Source: Maritalea porphyrae (lineage in GTDB: Bacteria; Pseudomonadota; Alphaproteobacteria; Rhizobiales; Devosiaceae). Taken from it: DNA of 64,000 nucleotides. Position 1 is the first letter of the stretch. Each line of letters begins with the position of its first letter. Both the position numbers and the translations under genes were made by a program. Where the stretch lies: positions 868,001-932,000 of the forward strand of contig NZ_JAPWGX010000001.1 in assembly GCF_027213965.1 (NCBI RefSeq), written 5' to 3'. This document shows positions 25,274-34,693 of the stretch, piece after piece. The notes under the pieces are model-generated. The model worked only from the letters and a program-made list of their open reading frames with translations, did no database searches and had not been told where the DNA came from.

Positions 25274-26657
25274 ATTGCTCTCGATATTTCTGGATGACGC
25301 GCAAGGCGACAATATTTAGCATCAATGTTACGCAGAACAACACCAACCCCAATGCAAATGCCGCCAGTGTTTTTGCGCTATCAAATTCTTGGTCACCGAC
25401 CAAAAGCGTTACAATTTGCACGGTTACTGTGGTCACAGCTTCCAATGGATTTGCAGTAAGATTGGCTGAAAGGCCTGCTGCCATAACCACAATCATGGTT
25501 TCGCCAATGGCGCGCGAAATGGCCAACATCAGCGCGGACACAATACCGGGCAACGCGGCGGGCAAAATCACCCGACGGATGGTTTCAGATTTTGTGGCGC
25601 CAAGACCTGCAGAGCCATCACGCAAGCTTTGAGGCACAGAATTAATCACGTCGTCGGACAAGGAAGAAACGAACGGAATAATCATGATCCCCATGACCAA
25701 ACCGGCGGCCAAAGCGCTTTCTGAAGAAACTGACAACCCAATAGACTCGCCTGAGTTGCGCAGGAATGGAGCGACGGTAAGGGCGGCAAAAAACCCGTAA
25801 ACAACGGTTGGAATACCCGCCAAAATTTCAAGCATTGGCTTTGCAATGGCGCGCACGTTTGGCGTGGCATAGTCCGACAAATAAATTGCAGACATCAGCC
25901 CAACTGGTGCCGCGACCAAAATTGCAATTGTGGTGATGAGCAAGGTACCGGCAAAAATTGGGATGGCACCAAAAACCTCTGAATTACGGTGTGCGGTGTC
26001 CGAACCAACACCTTCGAAGGCGCTTTGCGGGCTCCAATGGGTGCCGAACAAAAACTCAAAGAACGGCACTTTCTGGAAAAAATTGATACTTTCGAAAATC
26101 AGCGAAAGCACAATGCCTAGGGTCGTAAGGATAGCGACGCCTGAGGCCGCGATCAAAGCAAATGAGACCGCTCTTTCGACGAATTGGCGCGCACGCAAGT
26201 CGGTGCGAATTTGACGCCAAGCCAAATAGCCGCCGCCAACAATCAAAGCCGCCAAGACAAGCTGCAGGATCAACGTGGTCGACGCAAAAAAGGCGCTGTA
26301 GCCTTCAATTGCTTTGTTTTGCAGTGATGAGACATCGCCGATTTGCTGGCTTTGCGAAAGACCAAATGCCGAGCGCAAAAACGCGCCTTGTTCCAATTCG
26401 CTTAAAGCATTGAATTCTTCACCGAGCAGCGCTGAAACCGAAGCGTCAGCAAAATACCGCGAAAAGATTGTCCAACCAAGTAAAACGAAAACCGCTGGCA
26501 ACATGCCGCTGATGACAACCATGCCGCCATGGAAGGCGGGGTTGGAGTGCAAAATTGTTGCATCCCCATTTGTTACAGCAAATGCGCGGCTGCGACCTGC
26601 GTAGTACAATCCGCCAACGGCGACAATTACGGCCAATAAGGTGAGCCAAATTTGCAC
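25266..26657 (-). CDS. pstC: Phosphate ABC transporter permease PstC
   Basis: A 463-residue permease, also longer than the E. coli form owing to an N-terminal membrane/periplasmic extension. The transport domain (about residues 215-455) has the EAA loop DGSAGLGATKSETIRRVILPAALPG. The probable start is GTG 26657, with a G-rich stretch (GGGGGC) about 6 bases upstream. A strong hairpin separates it from pstS, which should lower its expression relative to the binding protein. Confidence 0.94.
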   Translation of the reverse strand: MQIWLTLLAVIVAVGGLYYAGRSRAFAVTNGDATILHSNPAFHGGMVVISGMLPAVFVLLGWTIFSRYFADASVSALLGEEFNALSELEQGAFLRSAFGLSQSQQIGDVSSLQNKAIEGYSAFFASTTLILQLVLAALIVGGGYLAWRQIRTDLRARQFVERAVSFALIAASGVAILTTLGIVLSLIFESINFFQKVPFFEFLFGTHWSPQSAFEGVGSDTAHRNSEVFGAIPIFAGTLLITTIAILVAAPVGLMSAIYLSDYATPNVRAIAKPMLEILAGIPTVVYGFFAALTVAPFLRNSGESIGLSVSSESALAAGLVMGIMIIPFVSSLSDDVINSVPQSLRDGSAGLGATKSETIRRVILPAALPGIVSALMLAISRAIGETMIVVMAAGLSANLTANPLEAVTTVTVQIVTLLVGDQEFDSAKTLAAFALGLVLFCVTLMLNIVALRVIQKYREQYD

Positions 26658-26694
26658 AGCGTGCCCCCAAAACTCTTGCTCGGTTAGAGCTTAA

Positions 26695-26726
26695 GACACC
26701 GCCCCGCACGAAGGTGGGGCGGTGTC
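26695..26726 (-). terminator. Intercistronic hairpin between pstS and pstC
   Basis: GACACCGCCCC (26695-26705) pairs perfectly with GGGGCGGTGTC (26716-26726), 15 bases after the pstS stop. There is no strong T-run on the minus strand, so it most likely acts as a partial terminator or a shield against 3' decay, keeping pstS mRNA in excess. Confidence 0.7.
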
Positions 26727-26740
26727 AATTTCAAAGATAT

Positions 26741-27742
26741 TTACATCTTTTGTGCAGCGACGAGACCTTCGACGTCTGCTTTAAATTTAGCACGATCAGC
26801 TTCTGGAAGCGGGATCAGGCCTTTTTCTGTCAGGTAACCTTCGTCACCCCATGTGTTTTCATTTGTGAATTCTGCAGCATATTCCATGATGCCTGGAACA
26901 ACACCAACGTGCTCTTTTTTGATGTAGAAGTACAAAGAGCGTGACACTGGGTAGTCGCCATCTGCAATTGCGTCAAATGTCGGCTCAACGCCATCAACAT
27001 TTGCGCCTTTGATTTTGTCAGCGTTCTGATCAAGGAATGAGAAACCAAAGATGCCAAATGCAGCTGGGTTTGCTTCAAGCTTTTGCACGATCAGATTGTC
27101 GTTTTCGCCCGCATCGATGAATGCACCGTCTTCGCGAATTTCAGAACAAGCGTCTTCTTCGATGCCTTCTTGACAAGCTTCTTCCATCACCAGCTCAACA
27201 AACGCGTCGCGTGTGCCTGATGTTGGTGGTGGGCCAAGCACTTCGATCGGCTCAGCTGGTAGAGAAGGATCAATTTCTGACCATGACGTGTAAGGATTGG
27301 CAACAACTGCGCCATCAACCACAACATTTTTGGCCAAAGCCATGAAGATCTGTTCACGGGAAATGGTCATTGAAGGGCCAGATTTTGCATTTGAAAGCAC
27401 GATGCCATCAAAACCAACCTTAACTTCAACCGGCGTTACGCCATTGTCGTTACATTTGTCGATTTCTTTGTTTTTGATGCGACGTGATGCGTTTGTTATA
27501 TCTGGAGTGCCTTCACCAACACCTTCACAGAAAAGTTTCAAGCCACCGCCTGAACCGGTTGATTCAACAACTGGTGTTGGGAAGTCTGTTGTTTGACCAA
27601 AACGCTCAGCAACCGCTGTTGCGAATGGGAATACGGTTGAAGAACCAACGATTGAGATTTGGTCGCGCGCTTGTGCGCCGGTAGCTGCCAATGAGCTAGC
27701 AACAAGGATTGCTGCTGCGCTTGCAAAATGGGCGAATTTCAT
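26741..27742 (-). CDS. pstS: Phosphate-binding protein PstS
   Basis: A 333-residue periplasmic protein with a cleavable signal peptide ending near TGAQA-RDQ (residue 25). The mature start ISIVGSSTVFPFATAVAE and the block STGSGGGLKLFCEG are the phosphate-binding loops of the PstS family; PPTSGTRDAFVE supplies further ligands. It delivers phosphate to PstCA. A Pho box lies about 140 bases upstream. A message-stabilising hairpin follows. Confidence 0.96.
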   Translation of the reverse strand: MKFAHFASAAAILVASSLAATGAQARDQISIVGSSTVFPFATAVAERFGQTTDFPTPVVESTGSGGGLKLFCEGVGEGTPDITNASRRIKNKEIDKCNDNGVTPVEVKVGFDGIVLSNAKSGPSMTISREQIFMALAKNVVVDGAVVANPYTSWSEIDPSLPAEPIEVLGPPPTSGTRDAFVELVMEEACQEGIEEDACSEIREDGAFIDAGENDNLIVQKLEANPAAFGIFGFSFLDQNADKIKGANVDGVEPTFDAIADGDYPVSRSLYFYIKKEHVGVVPGIMEYAAEFTNENTWGDEGYLTEKGLIPLPEADRAKFKADVEGLVAAQKM

Positions 27743-27884
27743 GATGTCTGCCTTTCAAAGCTCACATTCGAAACGTCAATTGTTAGCCGGTACTTTGTTG
27801 CTCATCAGGCTTCGTGTTTGCCTAACTAGCTGTCCGGACTGGGCGCACAATATGGCTGCGACCCAATTGTTTTATGTCACTTAA

Positions 27885-27902
27885 ATGACAATTAGATGAC
27901 AG
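27885..27902 (-). promoter_or_regulatory. Pho box upstream of pstS
   Basis: Read on the minus strand, the sequence is CTGTCATCTAATTGTCAT: two direct 7-base repeats (CTGTCAT and TTGTCAT) separated by 4 bases, an almost exact PhoB-binding site. It is followed by a third partial copy (AAGTGACAT). PhoB-phosphate should activate pstS from here under phosphate starvation. Confidence 0.88.
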
Positions 27903-27973
27903 TTCAACGTGTTGATTTAAAAGGCAAATTTTAGCTATTTGTTAGATTGGATGCACAATATATCTCGATTGTG

Positions 27974-29260
27974 TCACGAAAGATGCAGACTCACCTTGGT
28001 TCCTTTGCCGACTTCTGAGAAGATATGCAGGTCTCCACGATGGCGGGTGATGATATGTTTGACGATCGCCAAGCCAAGGCCCGTCCCTTTTTTACGGCGG
28101 GAAGATTCTGCGTCCACGCGATAAAAGCGCTCTGTTAAACGGGGCACGTGTTCGGCGGGTATGCCTTGCCCATAATCTATAACATCGACAACGATTTTAT
28201 GGTTTGTGTGCTGCGAACAGCTACGCAGCTTAACATCCACTTTTTTGCCTGCCGCACCATATTTGATCGCATTCTCGATCAGATTGGTCATGACTTGCAT
28301 TAACTCGTTGCGGTCACCCGTAATTGTTGCGTCATCAAGTTCATTGATGAAGTTGATTTCCACTTTTTCTTCACCGGCTTGAGGGTGCAGATGTTCAATT
28401 GCTTCTTTTGCGATCGCGCCCATATCAGCCTTAGTTGTTGGCCGCATATGTTGGCGCAGCTCAATGCGAGAGAGCGATAATAGATCGTCGATCAATCGTG
28501 ACATGCGCTCTGCCTGAGCATGCATAATGGACATGAACTTTTCGCGCGCTGCGGCATCATTGGCTGCTGGGCCGCGCAAAGTGTCCAAAAAACCAATCAA
28601 TGAGGTCAACGGGGTACGCAATTCATGACTGGCGTTGGCGACAAAATCTGCGCGCATTTGATCATGCTTACGTTGAGCGGTTTGGCTGACAATGGTTACA
28701 ACCAACAATTCGGAACGCTTGGTGGGGCCAACCTTTGCATTTTTCGGCTCTAACGGCGTCACCGACACTTGATACCAGTTTGCGGAAGGCACTGTTTCGT
28801 GGAACTCCCCCGTGACCCGACTATCGGTCTTTATTGCCTGATCAATTGTATTGAGCAAAATCGGGTTGCGCAGAGAAAAGGCCAGCGGATCCCCCACCGA
28901 TGAGGCAGGAAACTCGCTTGTGGCAGCACTATTTCGATAACGAAGGATCGCCCGACGATCCACAATCAAGCATGGATCTGGCAAAGCTTGGGCAAAACGC
29001 TTTAAGGAGGTGTCAGGCCAAACAGTTGATTTGTCTTTGCTTGGCAAATCTGCGCGCATAAGGCGTGCACGGCGGGGCACTACAATCGCTGCGAGAAAAA
29101 TCAGGAGAAAAGCCAGCAATGCATCGGCAAATGCAAGCTTGCCGGTTAAATAGAGGCTTCCAAATACCAATACGCAGGTGATCAGCACCCAGCGCGCAGC
29201 ATAAAACCGATCTCGCCACCGCTGAATTTCGCTAGGGTTTTCGATAGTCGTTGACCTCAT
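27974..29260 (-). CDS. phoR: Phosphate regulon sensor kinase PhoR
   Basis: About 428 residues from ATG 29260, chosen for AAAGGT just upstream; the open frame runs 45 codons further without coding character. Two membrane helices (about 24-62) are followed by a PAS-like domain (85-195), a HisKA domain with His212 in NASHELRTPLTSLIG, and the ATPase domain with the N box (MTNLIENAIKYG), VIDYGQGI and KGTGLGLAIVKHI. It phosphorylates PhoB when phosphate is low. It is first in the phoR-pstSCAB-phoU-phoB series, with its own upstream region and a weak possible Pho box. Confidence 0.93.
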   Translation of the reverse strand: MRSTTIENPSEIQRWRDRFYAARWVLITCVLVFGSLYLTGKLAFADALLAFLLIFLAAIVVPRRARLMRADLPSKDKSTVWPDTSLKRFAQALPDPCLIVDRRAILRYRNSAATSEFPASSVGDPLAFSLRNPILLNTIDQAIKTDSRVTGEFHETVPSANWYQVSVTPLEPKNAKVGPTKRSELLVVTIVSQTAQRKHDQMRADFVANASHELRTPLTSLIGFLDTLRGPAANDAAAREKFMSIMHAQAERMSRLIDDLLSLSRIELRQHMRPTTKADMGAIAKEAIEHLHPQAGEEKVEINFINELDDATITGDRNELMQVMTNLIENAIKYGAAGKKVDVKLRSCSQHTNHKIVVDVIDYGQGIPAEHVPRLTERFYRVDAESSRRKKGTGLGLAIVKHIITRHRGDLHIFSEVGKGTKVSLHLS

Positions 29261-29339
29261 GACCTTTAAATCCGCAATCCATAACATTGTGAATGAACAG
29301 ATATATTGCACCTGAAACAACAATCGATAACGGAACTGT

Positions 29340-29357
29340 ATGAAATTGATGCGACAG
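29340..29357 (-). promoter_or_regulatory. Weak possible Pho box upstream of phoR
   Basis: The minus-strand sequence CTGTCGCATCAATTTCAT matches the two 7-base Pho-box halves at 5 of 7 positions each. It lies 80 bases before the phoR start. It is degenerate and may be chance. Confidence 0.25.
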
Positions 29358-29434
29358 GTGTTTGACTTTGTTTTCAAAGCTATAGCACTATTCACTTTCT
29401 TGATCTAGCAATCCGAAATGAAAGCGCTAAATTT

Positions 29435-30295
29435 ATGGCCGACAGTTCTATCCCATTTGATCTGGATAATCCCCAACTCTCAGCAGAAATTGAAGCTGGC
29501 GCGTTTGAAAGCGGCAATTATCCTTACAAGAAAAAGCTCAAGACCAAAGAATATGAAGAAACGCTCTTAGCGTTGCAGATCGAGCTGGTGAAGCTTCAAA
29601 GCCACTTGAGCGCGCATGGTGGTCGTGTGGCGGCACTGTTTGAGGGGCGCGATGCGGCCGGAAAAGGCGGCTCAATCCGTCGATATTTGAACTATCTCAA
29701 CCCGCGGCAAAACCGCACCATCGCCTTGTCTAAGCCCACCGAAAGAGAACAGGGCCAGTGGTATTTTCAAAGATACGCCAAACATTTGCCCACCAGCGGC
29801 GAACAAGTCCTATTTGATAGATCATGGTACAATCGCGCTGTTGTTGAGCCGGTTATGGGCTTTTGCACGCCAGAACAAACCGAAAAGTTTCTAACCGAAA
29901 CACCGCAGTTTGAGCGCATGATTGTTGATGAGGGCATTTATTTCTTCAAGTTTTGGCTGAACATTGGCCAAAAAATGCAATGGAAACGTTTCCACGCGCG
30001 GCGGCATGACCCGCTTAAGCAATGGAAACTAAGCCCGATAGATCGCAAAGCTTTGGGAATGTGGGGAGAATATAGCGAAGCGCGGGACCGTATGCTTGAT
30101 CGAACCGACAGCAATCACGCCCCATGGACAATCATACGCGCAAATGACAAACGGCGCGCGCGCATTGCGATTATTCAAAAGGTGCTCTCAACAATCGAAT
30201 ATAAGGGTCGCAACGATAAGCTGGTGTTCGATATCGACCCCGATATCGTACAAAGTGCGGCAACATTTTTAAAACATCACCGCACCGACGAATAG
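29435..30295 (+). CDS. ppk2: Polyphosphate kinase 2 family protein
   Basis: A 286-residue, single-domain PPK2 enzyme that transfers phosphate between polyphosphate and nucleotides. The Walker A loop is GRDAAGKGG (residues 71-79) and Walker B is LFDRS (126-130), followed by WYNRAVVEPVMGFC. The family core FHARRHDPLKQWKLSPID lies near residues 186-203. The size and motifs fit class I PPK2 (nucleoside diphosphate to triphosphate). It is divergent from phoR, which suits a role in phosphate storage, but no clear Pho box faces it. Confidence 0.93.
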   Translation: MADSSIPFDLDNPQLSAEIEAGAFESGNYPYKKKLKTKEYEETLLALQIELVKLQSHLSAHGGRVAALFEGRDAAGKGGSIRRYLNYLNPRQNRTIALSKPTEREQGQWYFQRYAKHLPTSGEQVLFDRSWYNRAVVEPVMGFCTPEQTEKFLTETPQFERMIVDEGIYFFKFWLNIGQKMQWKRFHARRHDPLKQWKLSPIDRKALGMWGEYSEARDRMLDRTDSNHAPWTIIRANDKRRARIAIIQKVLSTIEYKGRNDKLVFDIDPDIVQSAATFLKHHRTDE

Positions 30296-30303
30296 GCGCT
30301 TGC

Positions 30304-31005
30304 CTAGGCGAGCGTATCTAGTGAAAAGCGGTTATCTGGAATGACCAAGATCGGAGAGCCATTTGGCACCCGTTCAAACAAGTCAACGATATCGTGGTTG
30401 GTCAACCGGATACAACCTGAAGAGGCAGCGGTGCCAATTGTCCACCATTCTGGTGAGCCGTGGACACGGTAAAGTGTGTCGCGGCCGCCTTGGTAGATAT
30501 ACAATGCACGAGCGCCTAGTGGATTTTCCAGCCCTGGTGGTTGACCCTTTGCCCATTTTTCAAGTTCGGGTACACGCTCAATCATCTCGCGTGGCGGTGT
30601 CCAGGTTGGCCAACGACGCTTCATCTGAATGGTGGCACGGCCTGACCATGTGAAACCTTGTTTGCCCACACCAATGCCAACACGCAATGCCTGCTTGTCC
30701 TGCAATGTGAGGTACAAAAATCGATTTGGTGTATCCACCACCAATGTGCCAGGCAGCTCGCCAAATGGGTCGTCTACAACCTGACGCCAAAACTGGCGGT
30801 CAATGCGGTTTCCCGGAATTGCGGGGATTGTAAACTCTCCGTCTTCGATAGCGGCATAGCGCATCAAATCGGCTCTTGCTTGTTCACGGAAACTGGCCGC
30901 GCGCAGTTGCGCGGTCCCAGCTGTGCCACATGCGGCAAGCAATGGGGCAGCGGCAGCGCTGGCACCCAGCATTAAGAATTGTCGGCGATTGAATGGTTTA
31001 ATCAT
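30304..31005 (-). CDS. L,D-transpeptidase (YkuD domain), exported lipoprotein
   Basis: About 233 residues from ATG 31005. The N-terminus combines a Tat-like twin-arginine (NRRQFLML) with a lipobox (LLAACG), predicting a lipid-anchored periplasmic protein. The YkuD catalytic motif is complete: HGSPEWWTIGTAASSGCIRL has the His, Ser-Gly-Cys and Arg. Such enzymes make 3-3 peptidoglycan crosslinks or attach outer-membrane proteins to the wall. It converges on ppk2 with 8 bases between the stops; a short hairpin (30298-30313 region) overlaps both ends. Confidence 0.92.
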   Translation of the reverse strand: MIKPFNRRQFLMLGASAAAAPLLAACGTAGTAQLRAASFREQARADLMRYAAIEDGEFTIPAIPGNRIDRQFWRQVVDDPFGELPGTLVVDTPNRFLYLTLQDKQALRVGIGVGKQGFTWSGRATIQMKRRWPTWTPPREMIERVPELEKWAKGQPPGLENPLGARALYIYQGGRDTLYRVHGSPEWWTIGTAASSGCIRLTNHDIVDLFERVPNGSPILVIPDNRFSLDTLA

Positions 31006-31172
31006 AGCACACAAAATCTTTTGGACCGGAAACAGGTGCTCCCAAGTCGATTAATCAAGTTGTTCATCCCATAACTCAAAATCGGCGCATTTCATACAGC
31101 GTTTTGGCAACAGTGCTCATTTTTAAGCGTGCAGTTCAACAATTTTTCGTGAAACCTATTTGGCACTCCCCG

Positions 31173-31970
31173 TCAGCTTTTGGGTTGAATACCGCCGATT
31201 TGATCCGTTATCACACTAGCCGCTTGAACAACAAAGGCTGCCAGCTCTTCAACCCTAGCACCGGTGACGCGCACTGCTGGGCCAGAAATCGATACCGCAA
31301 AAATGGGTTCCCCAAATTCATCGAATATGGGCGCGCCGATGCAGCGTAAGCCCACGGATTGCTCTTCATCATCAATGGCATAACCGCGGGAGCGAACCAT
31401 TTCTAAATCGGCGACCAGCGCTGCTTTGGTGGCATGGGTTTTCTGCGTGAGGGGTTCAAACGTCAATGCCTTAAGGGCGAGTTCGCGTTCTTGGGTGTTG
31501 GTATAGGCGAGAATGGCTTTGCCGACTGCGCTGGCGTGCAATGGCCCACGCGCGCCCAACGGCACCGCCATACGCATGGCTTCATTGCATTCAATTTGTG
31601 CCACAAACGTCAGCGTGCTGTTTTTTAGGACAGCAAGGTTTGACGTTTCACCGGTTTGTTCAACCAATTGGCGCATGATTTGGCGGGCGGTCGCAATATG
31701 GTCGCGGCGGCGCAAATAGCCAGCCCCTGCCCGGAAGGCCGCCAATCCTACAAACCAGCGGCTATTATCTTGTTCAAAGTTGACGAAATCAAGCGCTTGG
31801 AGGCTCGATAGCAAACGGTGCGCGGTTGAAGGTGCAAGCTGCGCCAGCGGTGCAATCTCCGCCAGCGACAGGCCATCTGGATGTTCAGCCAAAATCTGCA
31901 ACAAGCCCAGCGCGCGGTTTAGAGACTGCACACTGCCTTTGGCTTGGTCGGTTTTTGTGGGCTCAGCCAT
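31173..31970 (-). CDS. IclR family transcriptional regulator
   Basis: A 265-residue IclR-type regulator. The N-terminal winged helix (about residues 12-75) contains LSLAEIAPLAQLAPSTAHRLLSSL, and the C-terminal effector domain (95-260) has the conserved RGYAIDDEEQSVGLRCIGAPI block. It starts 3 bases after the glcB stop, so the two are cotranscribed. An IclR-consensus palindrome precedes glcB, so it probably represses glcB and itself in response to a glyoxylate- or glycolate-pathway metabolite (inferred). Confidence 0.92.
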   Translation of the reverse strand: MAEPTKTDQAKGSVQSLNRALGLLQILAEHPDGLSLAEIAPLAQLAPSTAHRLLSSLQALDFVNFEQDNSRWFVGLAAFRAGAGYLRRRDHIATARQIMRQLVEQTGETSNLAVLKNSTLTFVAQIECNEAMRMAVPLGARGPLHASAVGKAILAYTNTQERELALKALTFEPLTQKTHATKAALVADLEMVRSRGYAIDDEEQSVGLRCIGAPIFDEFGEPIFAVSISGPAVRVTGARVEELAAFVVQAASVITDQIGGIQPKS

Positions 31971-31973
31971 TGT

Positions 31974-34145
31974 TTAGGCGGCGGCTTTTGCTTGTTTACG
32001 ACGCTGATGCAAAATCGGCTCCGTGTAACCGCTGGGCTGATTAACACCTTCAAACACCAAATCACAAGCGGCAGCGAAGGCAATCGAGCCGTCAAAGTCA
32101 TCTGCCATGGGTCGATAGCCTGGATCGCCCGCGTTTTGCTGGTCGACAATGGCGGCCATCTTTTTCATCGCAGCCATTACTTGGTCTTTAGAAACCAAGC
32201 CATGTTCAAGCCAATTGGCAATATGTTGTGAAGATATCCGCAAGGTGGCGCGATCTTCCATAAGGCCAACATCATGGATATCGGGCACTTTTGAACAACC
32301 CACTCCGCTATCGATCCAGCGCACTACGTAGCCAAGAATGCCCTGGGCATTGTTTTCGACTTCTGCCGTTACCTCGTCGGTTGACAGGTTTTTGCCGGCC
32401 AAGAGCGGCGGTGTCAAAATGTCGGTCAAATCCGCCTTGGGACGTGCCGATAATTCGGTTTGGCGATCAAAGACATTGAACTGATGATAATGCATGGCGT
32501 GCAAGGTCGCCGCCGTAGGTGAAGGTACCCATGCGCAATTTGCTCCGGCCTCAAGGTGTTCGATCTTGGTCTCAATCATTTTTGCCATTTCATCTGGCAT
32601 GGCCCACATGCCTTTACCGATTTGGGCTTTGCCGGAAAAACCAGTTTCTAGACCATTATCCACGTTCCAATTTTCATAGGCGCTTAGCCATGGCTGCGCT
32701 TTGATGGTTGCTTTTGGCAAAACGGGTCCGGCTTGCATGGAGGTGTGAATTTCATCGCCTGTGCGGTCTAAAAACCCCGTGTTGATGAAAACGATCCGGT
32801 CTTTGACGGCACGAATACATTCTTTCAGATTGACCGTTGTGCGACGTTCTTCATCCATCACGCCAATTTTGACGGTGTTGCGGGCCAGCCCCAATTCGTC
32901 TTCGACCATATTGAATAGGTCATTGGCCAATTGCACTTCTTCAGGACCGTGCATTTTCGGCTTTACGATATATATCGATCCGCTGCGTGAATTGCGTTGG
33001 CCCTGTGTCTTTTTGAGGTCGTGCATGGCACACAAAACCGTCATCAAAGCGTCGAGCATACCTTCAGGCACTTCATTGCCATCTTTGTCCAAAACCGCAT
33101 CAATTGTCATCAGATGACCAACATTACGCACCAACAAAAGGCTGCGACCGGGCAAAGTGATATTGTCGCCAGCGGTGGCGGTAAACATAAGGTCGGGGTT
33201 TAGCGCCCGGGTCATGGTTTTGCCGCCCTTGCTGAATTTGGCGGTAAGATCGCCTTTCATCAGCCCAAGCCAGTTTGCATAAACCTCGGCTTTATCTTCT
33301 GCATCCACAGCAGCGACTGAATCTTCGCAATCTTGAATAGCGGTCAGCGCGGATTCAACGTTCACATCTTTTACACCAGCACGGCTTTGGCTACCGATTG
33401 GATCAGCGGGATCAATGATGATTTCAAGGTGAAGGCCGTTGTTTTTCAGCAAAATGCCAAGTGCATTATTGTTGGTACGTGTGCCGATGAATTGGTGCGG
33501 ATCTTTTAGACCCACCGTTTGATCGGATGTTGTTTTGGCGGCGAGTTGATTGTCTACAACTTCATACTTCACGACGTCGGCATGGTTTGCCCCAGCAAGC
33601 GGTGCGGCTTGGTCCAAAAAGGCAGCGGCTGCGGCAATTACCGCATCTCCGCGTTTGGCATTGTAAGATTTTCCCGGCGCGAGGTCGCCTTCTTGAGCGA
33701 TCGCATTTGTGCCATAATAGGCGTCGTAAAGGCTGCCCCAGCGTGCGTTGGCCGCGTTCAGCGCAAATCGCGCGTTCATAACCGGCACCACCAATTGGGG
33801 GCCAGCCACCGTAGCGATTTCTGAATCAACATTTTGGGTGTTGATTTTAAAGTCATCCCCCTCCGGCACCAGATAGCCAATATCTTTCAGAAAAGCCTGA
33901 TATTCGTTCTGGTCGATGGGTTTGCCTGCACTTTCTTTGTGCCACGCATCTATTTTTTTCTGCAGTTCCTCGCGGAATGCCAATAGCGCTTTGTTGCGCG
34001 GTGCTAGGGTGTTTAAGATTTTTGAGAATGAGGCCCAAACTTGTTCTGACGTAAGTGGCAAACCATCTAGCATTTGGTTTTCGACCAAATCCACAAGGGG
34101 CTTTGCAACTCTTATATCTGAGAACGGGGTGTAGGTTTCGGCCAT
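31974..34145 (-). CDS. glcB: Malate synthase G
   Basis: A 723-residue malate synthase G, condensing glyoxylate with acetyl-CoA to malate. The length and N-terminal alpha/beta clasp are those of isoform G rather than A. Family blocks include [16 protein letters not shown] (near residue 452), [16 protein letters not shown] and [28 protein letters not shown] precedes the ATG. It is the first gene of a two-gene operon with an iclR-type regulator and has an IclR-like operator 60 bases upstream. No isocitrate lyase or glycolate oxidase gene is in the window. Confidence 0.96.
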   Translation of the reverse strand: MAETYTPFSDIRVAKPLVDLVENQMLDGLPLTSEQVWASFSKILNTLAPRNKALLAFREELQKKIDAWHKESAGKPIDQNEYQAFLKDIGYLVPEGDDFKINTQNVDSEIATVAGPQLVVPVMNARFALNAANARWGSLYDAYYGTNAIAQEGDLAPGKSYNAKRGDAVIAAAAAFLDQAAPLAGANHADVVKYEVVDNQLAAKTTSDQTVGLKDPHQFIGTRTNNNALGILLKNNGLHLEIIIDPADPIGSQSRAGVKDVNVESALTAIQDCEDSVAAVDAEDKAEVYANWLGLMKGDLTAKFSKGGKTMTRALNPDLMFTATAGDNITLPGRSLLLVRNVGHLMTIDAVLDKDGNEVPEGMLDALMTVLCAMHDLKKTQGQRNSRSGSIYIVKPKMHGPEEVQLANDLFNMVEDELGLARNTVKIGVMDEERRTTVNLKECIRAVKDRIVFINTGFLDRTGDEIHTSMQAGPVLPKATIKAQPWLSAYENWNVDNGLETGFSGKAQIGKGMWAMPDEMAKMIETKIEHLEAGANCAWVPSPTAATLHAMHYHQFNVFDRQTELSARPKADLTDILTPPLLAGKNLSTDEVTAEVENNAQGILGYVVRWIDSGVGCSKVPDIHDVGLMEDRATLRISSQHIANWLEHGLVSKDQVMAAMKKMAAIVDQQNAGDPGYRPMADDFDGSIAFAAACDLVFEGVNQPSGYTEPILHQRRKQAKAAA

Positions 34146-34204
34146 CGGTATTCTCCTATTTGCTTGGTCAGGAGAATAGCGAAAAATCTTGCCTTGTCAA
34201 GAAA

Positions 34205-34231
34205 ATGGAATGCCATTCCATAATATGGAAT
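34205..34231. promoter_or_regulatory. IclR-type operator upstream of glcB
   Basis: TGGAATGCCATTCCA (34206-34220) is a dyad matching the outer bases of the E. coli IclR consensus TGGAAATNATTTCCA. A third half-site, ATGGAAT (34225-34231), follows. It is centred 68 bases upstream of the glcB start. Confidence 0.72.
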
Positions 34232-34596
34232 TAGTGCGATGGTCTGGTCAAAAGGAATGTCGCCACCGCGCCAAGGGTTACCACCTGGATGATGATGACG
34301 TGTGTTGGCACACCAAATGCAAAGCTAATGCCCAATACGGCTAACATTGACCCAACGGCGATCCATTTCACCCGGGGCGCAATGACGCCGCGTTGGTTCC
34401 AATCTCGAATGGGACCACCAAATTGGGGATGATTGACCAACCAATCATGCAGGCGTTCAGAACTGCGTGCAAAGCAAAACACGGCCAGCAACATAAATGG
34501 AGTTGTGGGTAAAAGGGGCAAGAAGGCGCCGATAAAACCCAGGACCGTACTGAGCAATCCAACAGCTAGCCACAGGGTTCTTTTCAAAGATTTCAT
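34231..34596 (-). CDS. YbaN family (DUF454) inner membrane protein
   Basis: A 121-residue membrane protein from ATG 34596 (a TTG 48 bases earlier is possible). The family signature is clear: GFIGAFLPLLPTTPFMLLAVFCFARSSERLHDWLVNHPQFGGPIRDW, followed by two more hydrophobic helices. YbaN-like proteins are conserved but have no established function. Its stop codon lies at the edge of the glcB operator, so the glcB control region begins right at the end of this gene. Confidence 0.9.
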   Translation of the reverse strand: MKSLKRTLWLAVGLLSTVLGFIGAFLPLLPTTPFMLLAVFCFARSSERLHDWLVNHPQFGGPIRDWNQRGVIAPRVKWIAVGSMLAVLGISFAFGVPTHVIIIQVVTLGAVATFLLTRPSH

Positions 34597-34658
34597 CGCA
34601 CCAACTTTCAGTTCGGGGGGCACAAATGGGGCATTTGCACACAAATTTCAATTGCCTC

Positions 34659-34687
34659 TTGCAAATCAATTTTAATATGATTATAAA
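34659..34687 (+). promoter_or_regulatory. Candidate promoter of the 34.7-kb small RNA
   Basis: TTGCAA (34659-34664) and TATAAA (34682-34687) are separated by exactly 17 bases. The -10 box is strong and the -35 box moderate. Transcription would begin near 34694. Confidence 0.5.
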
Positions 34688-34693
34688 AATCAT

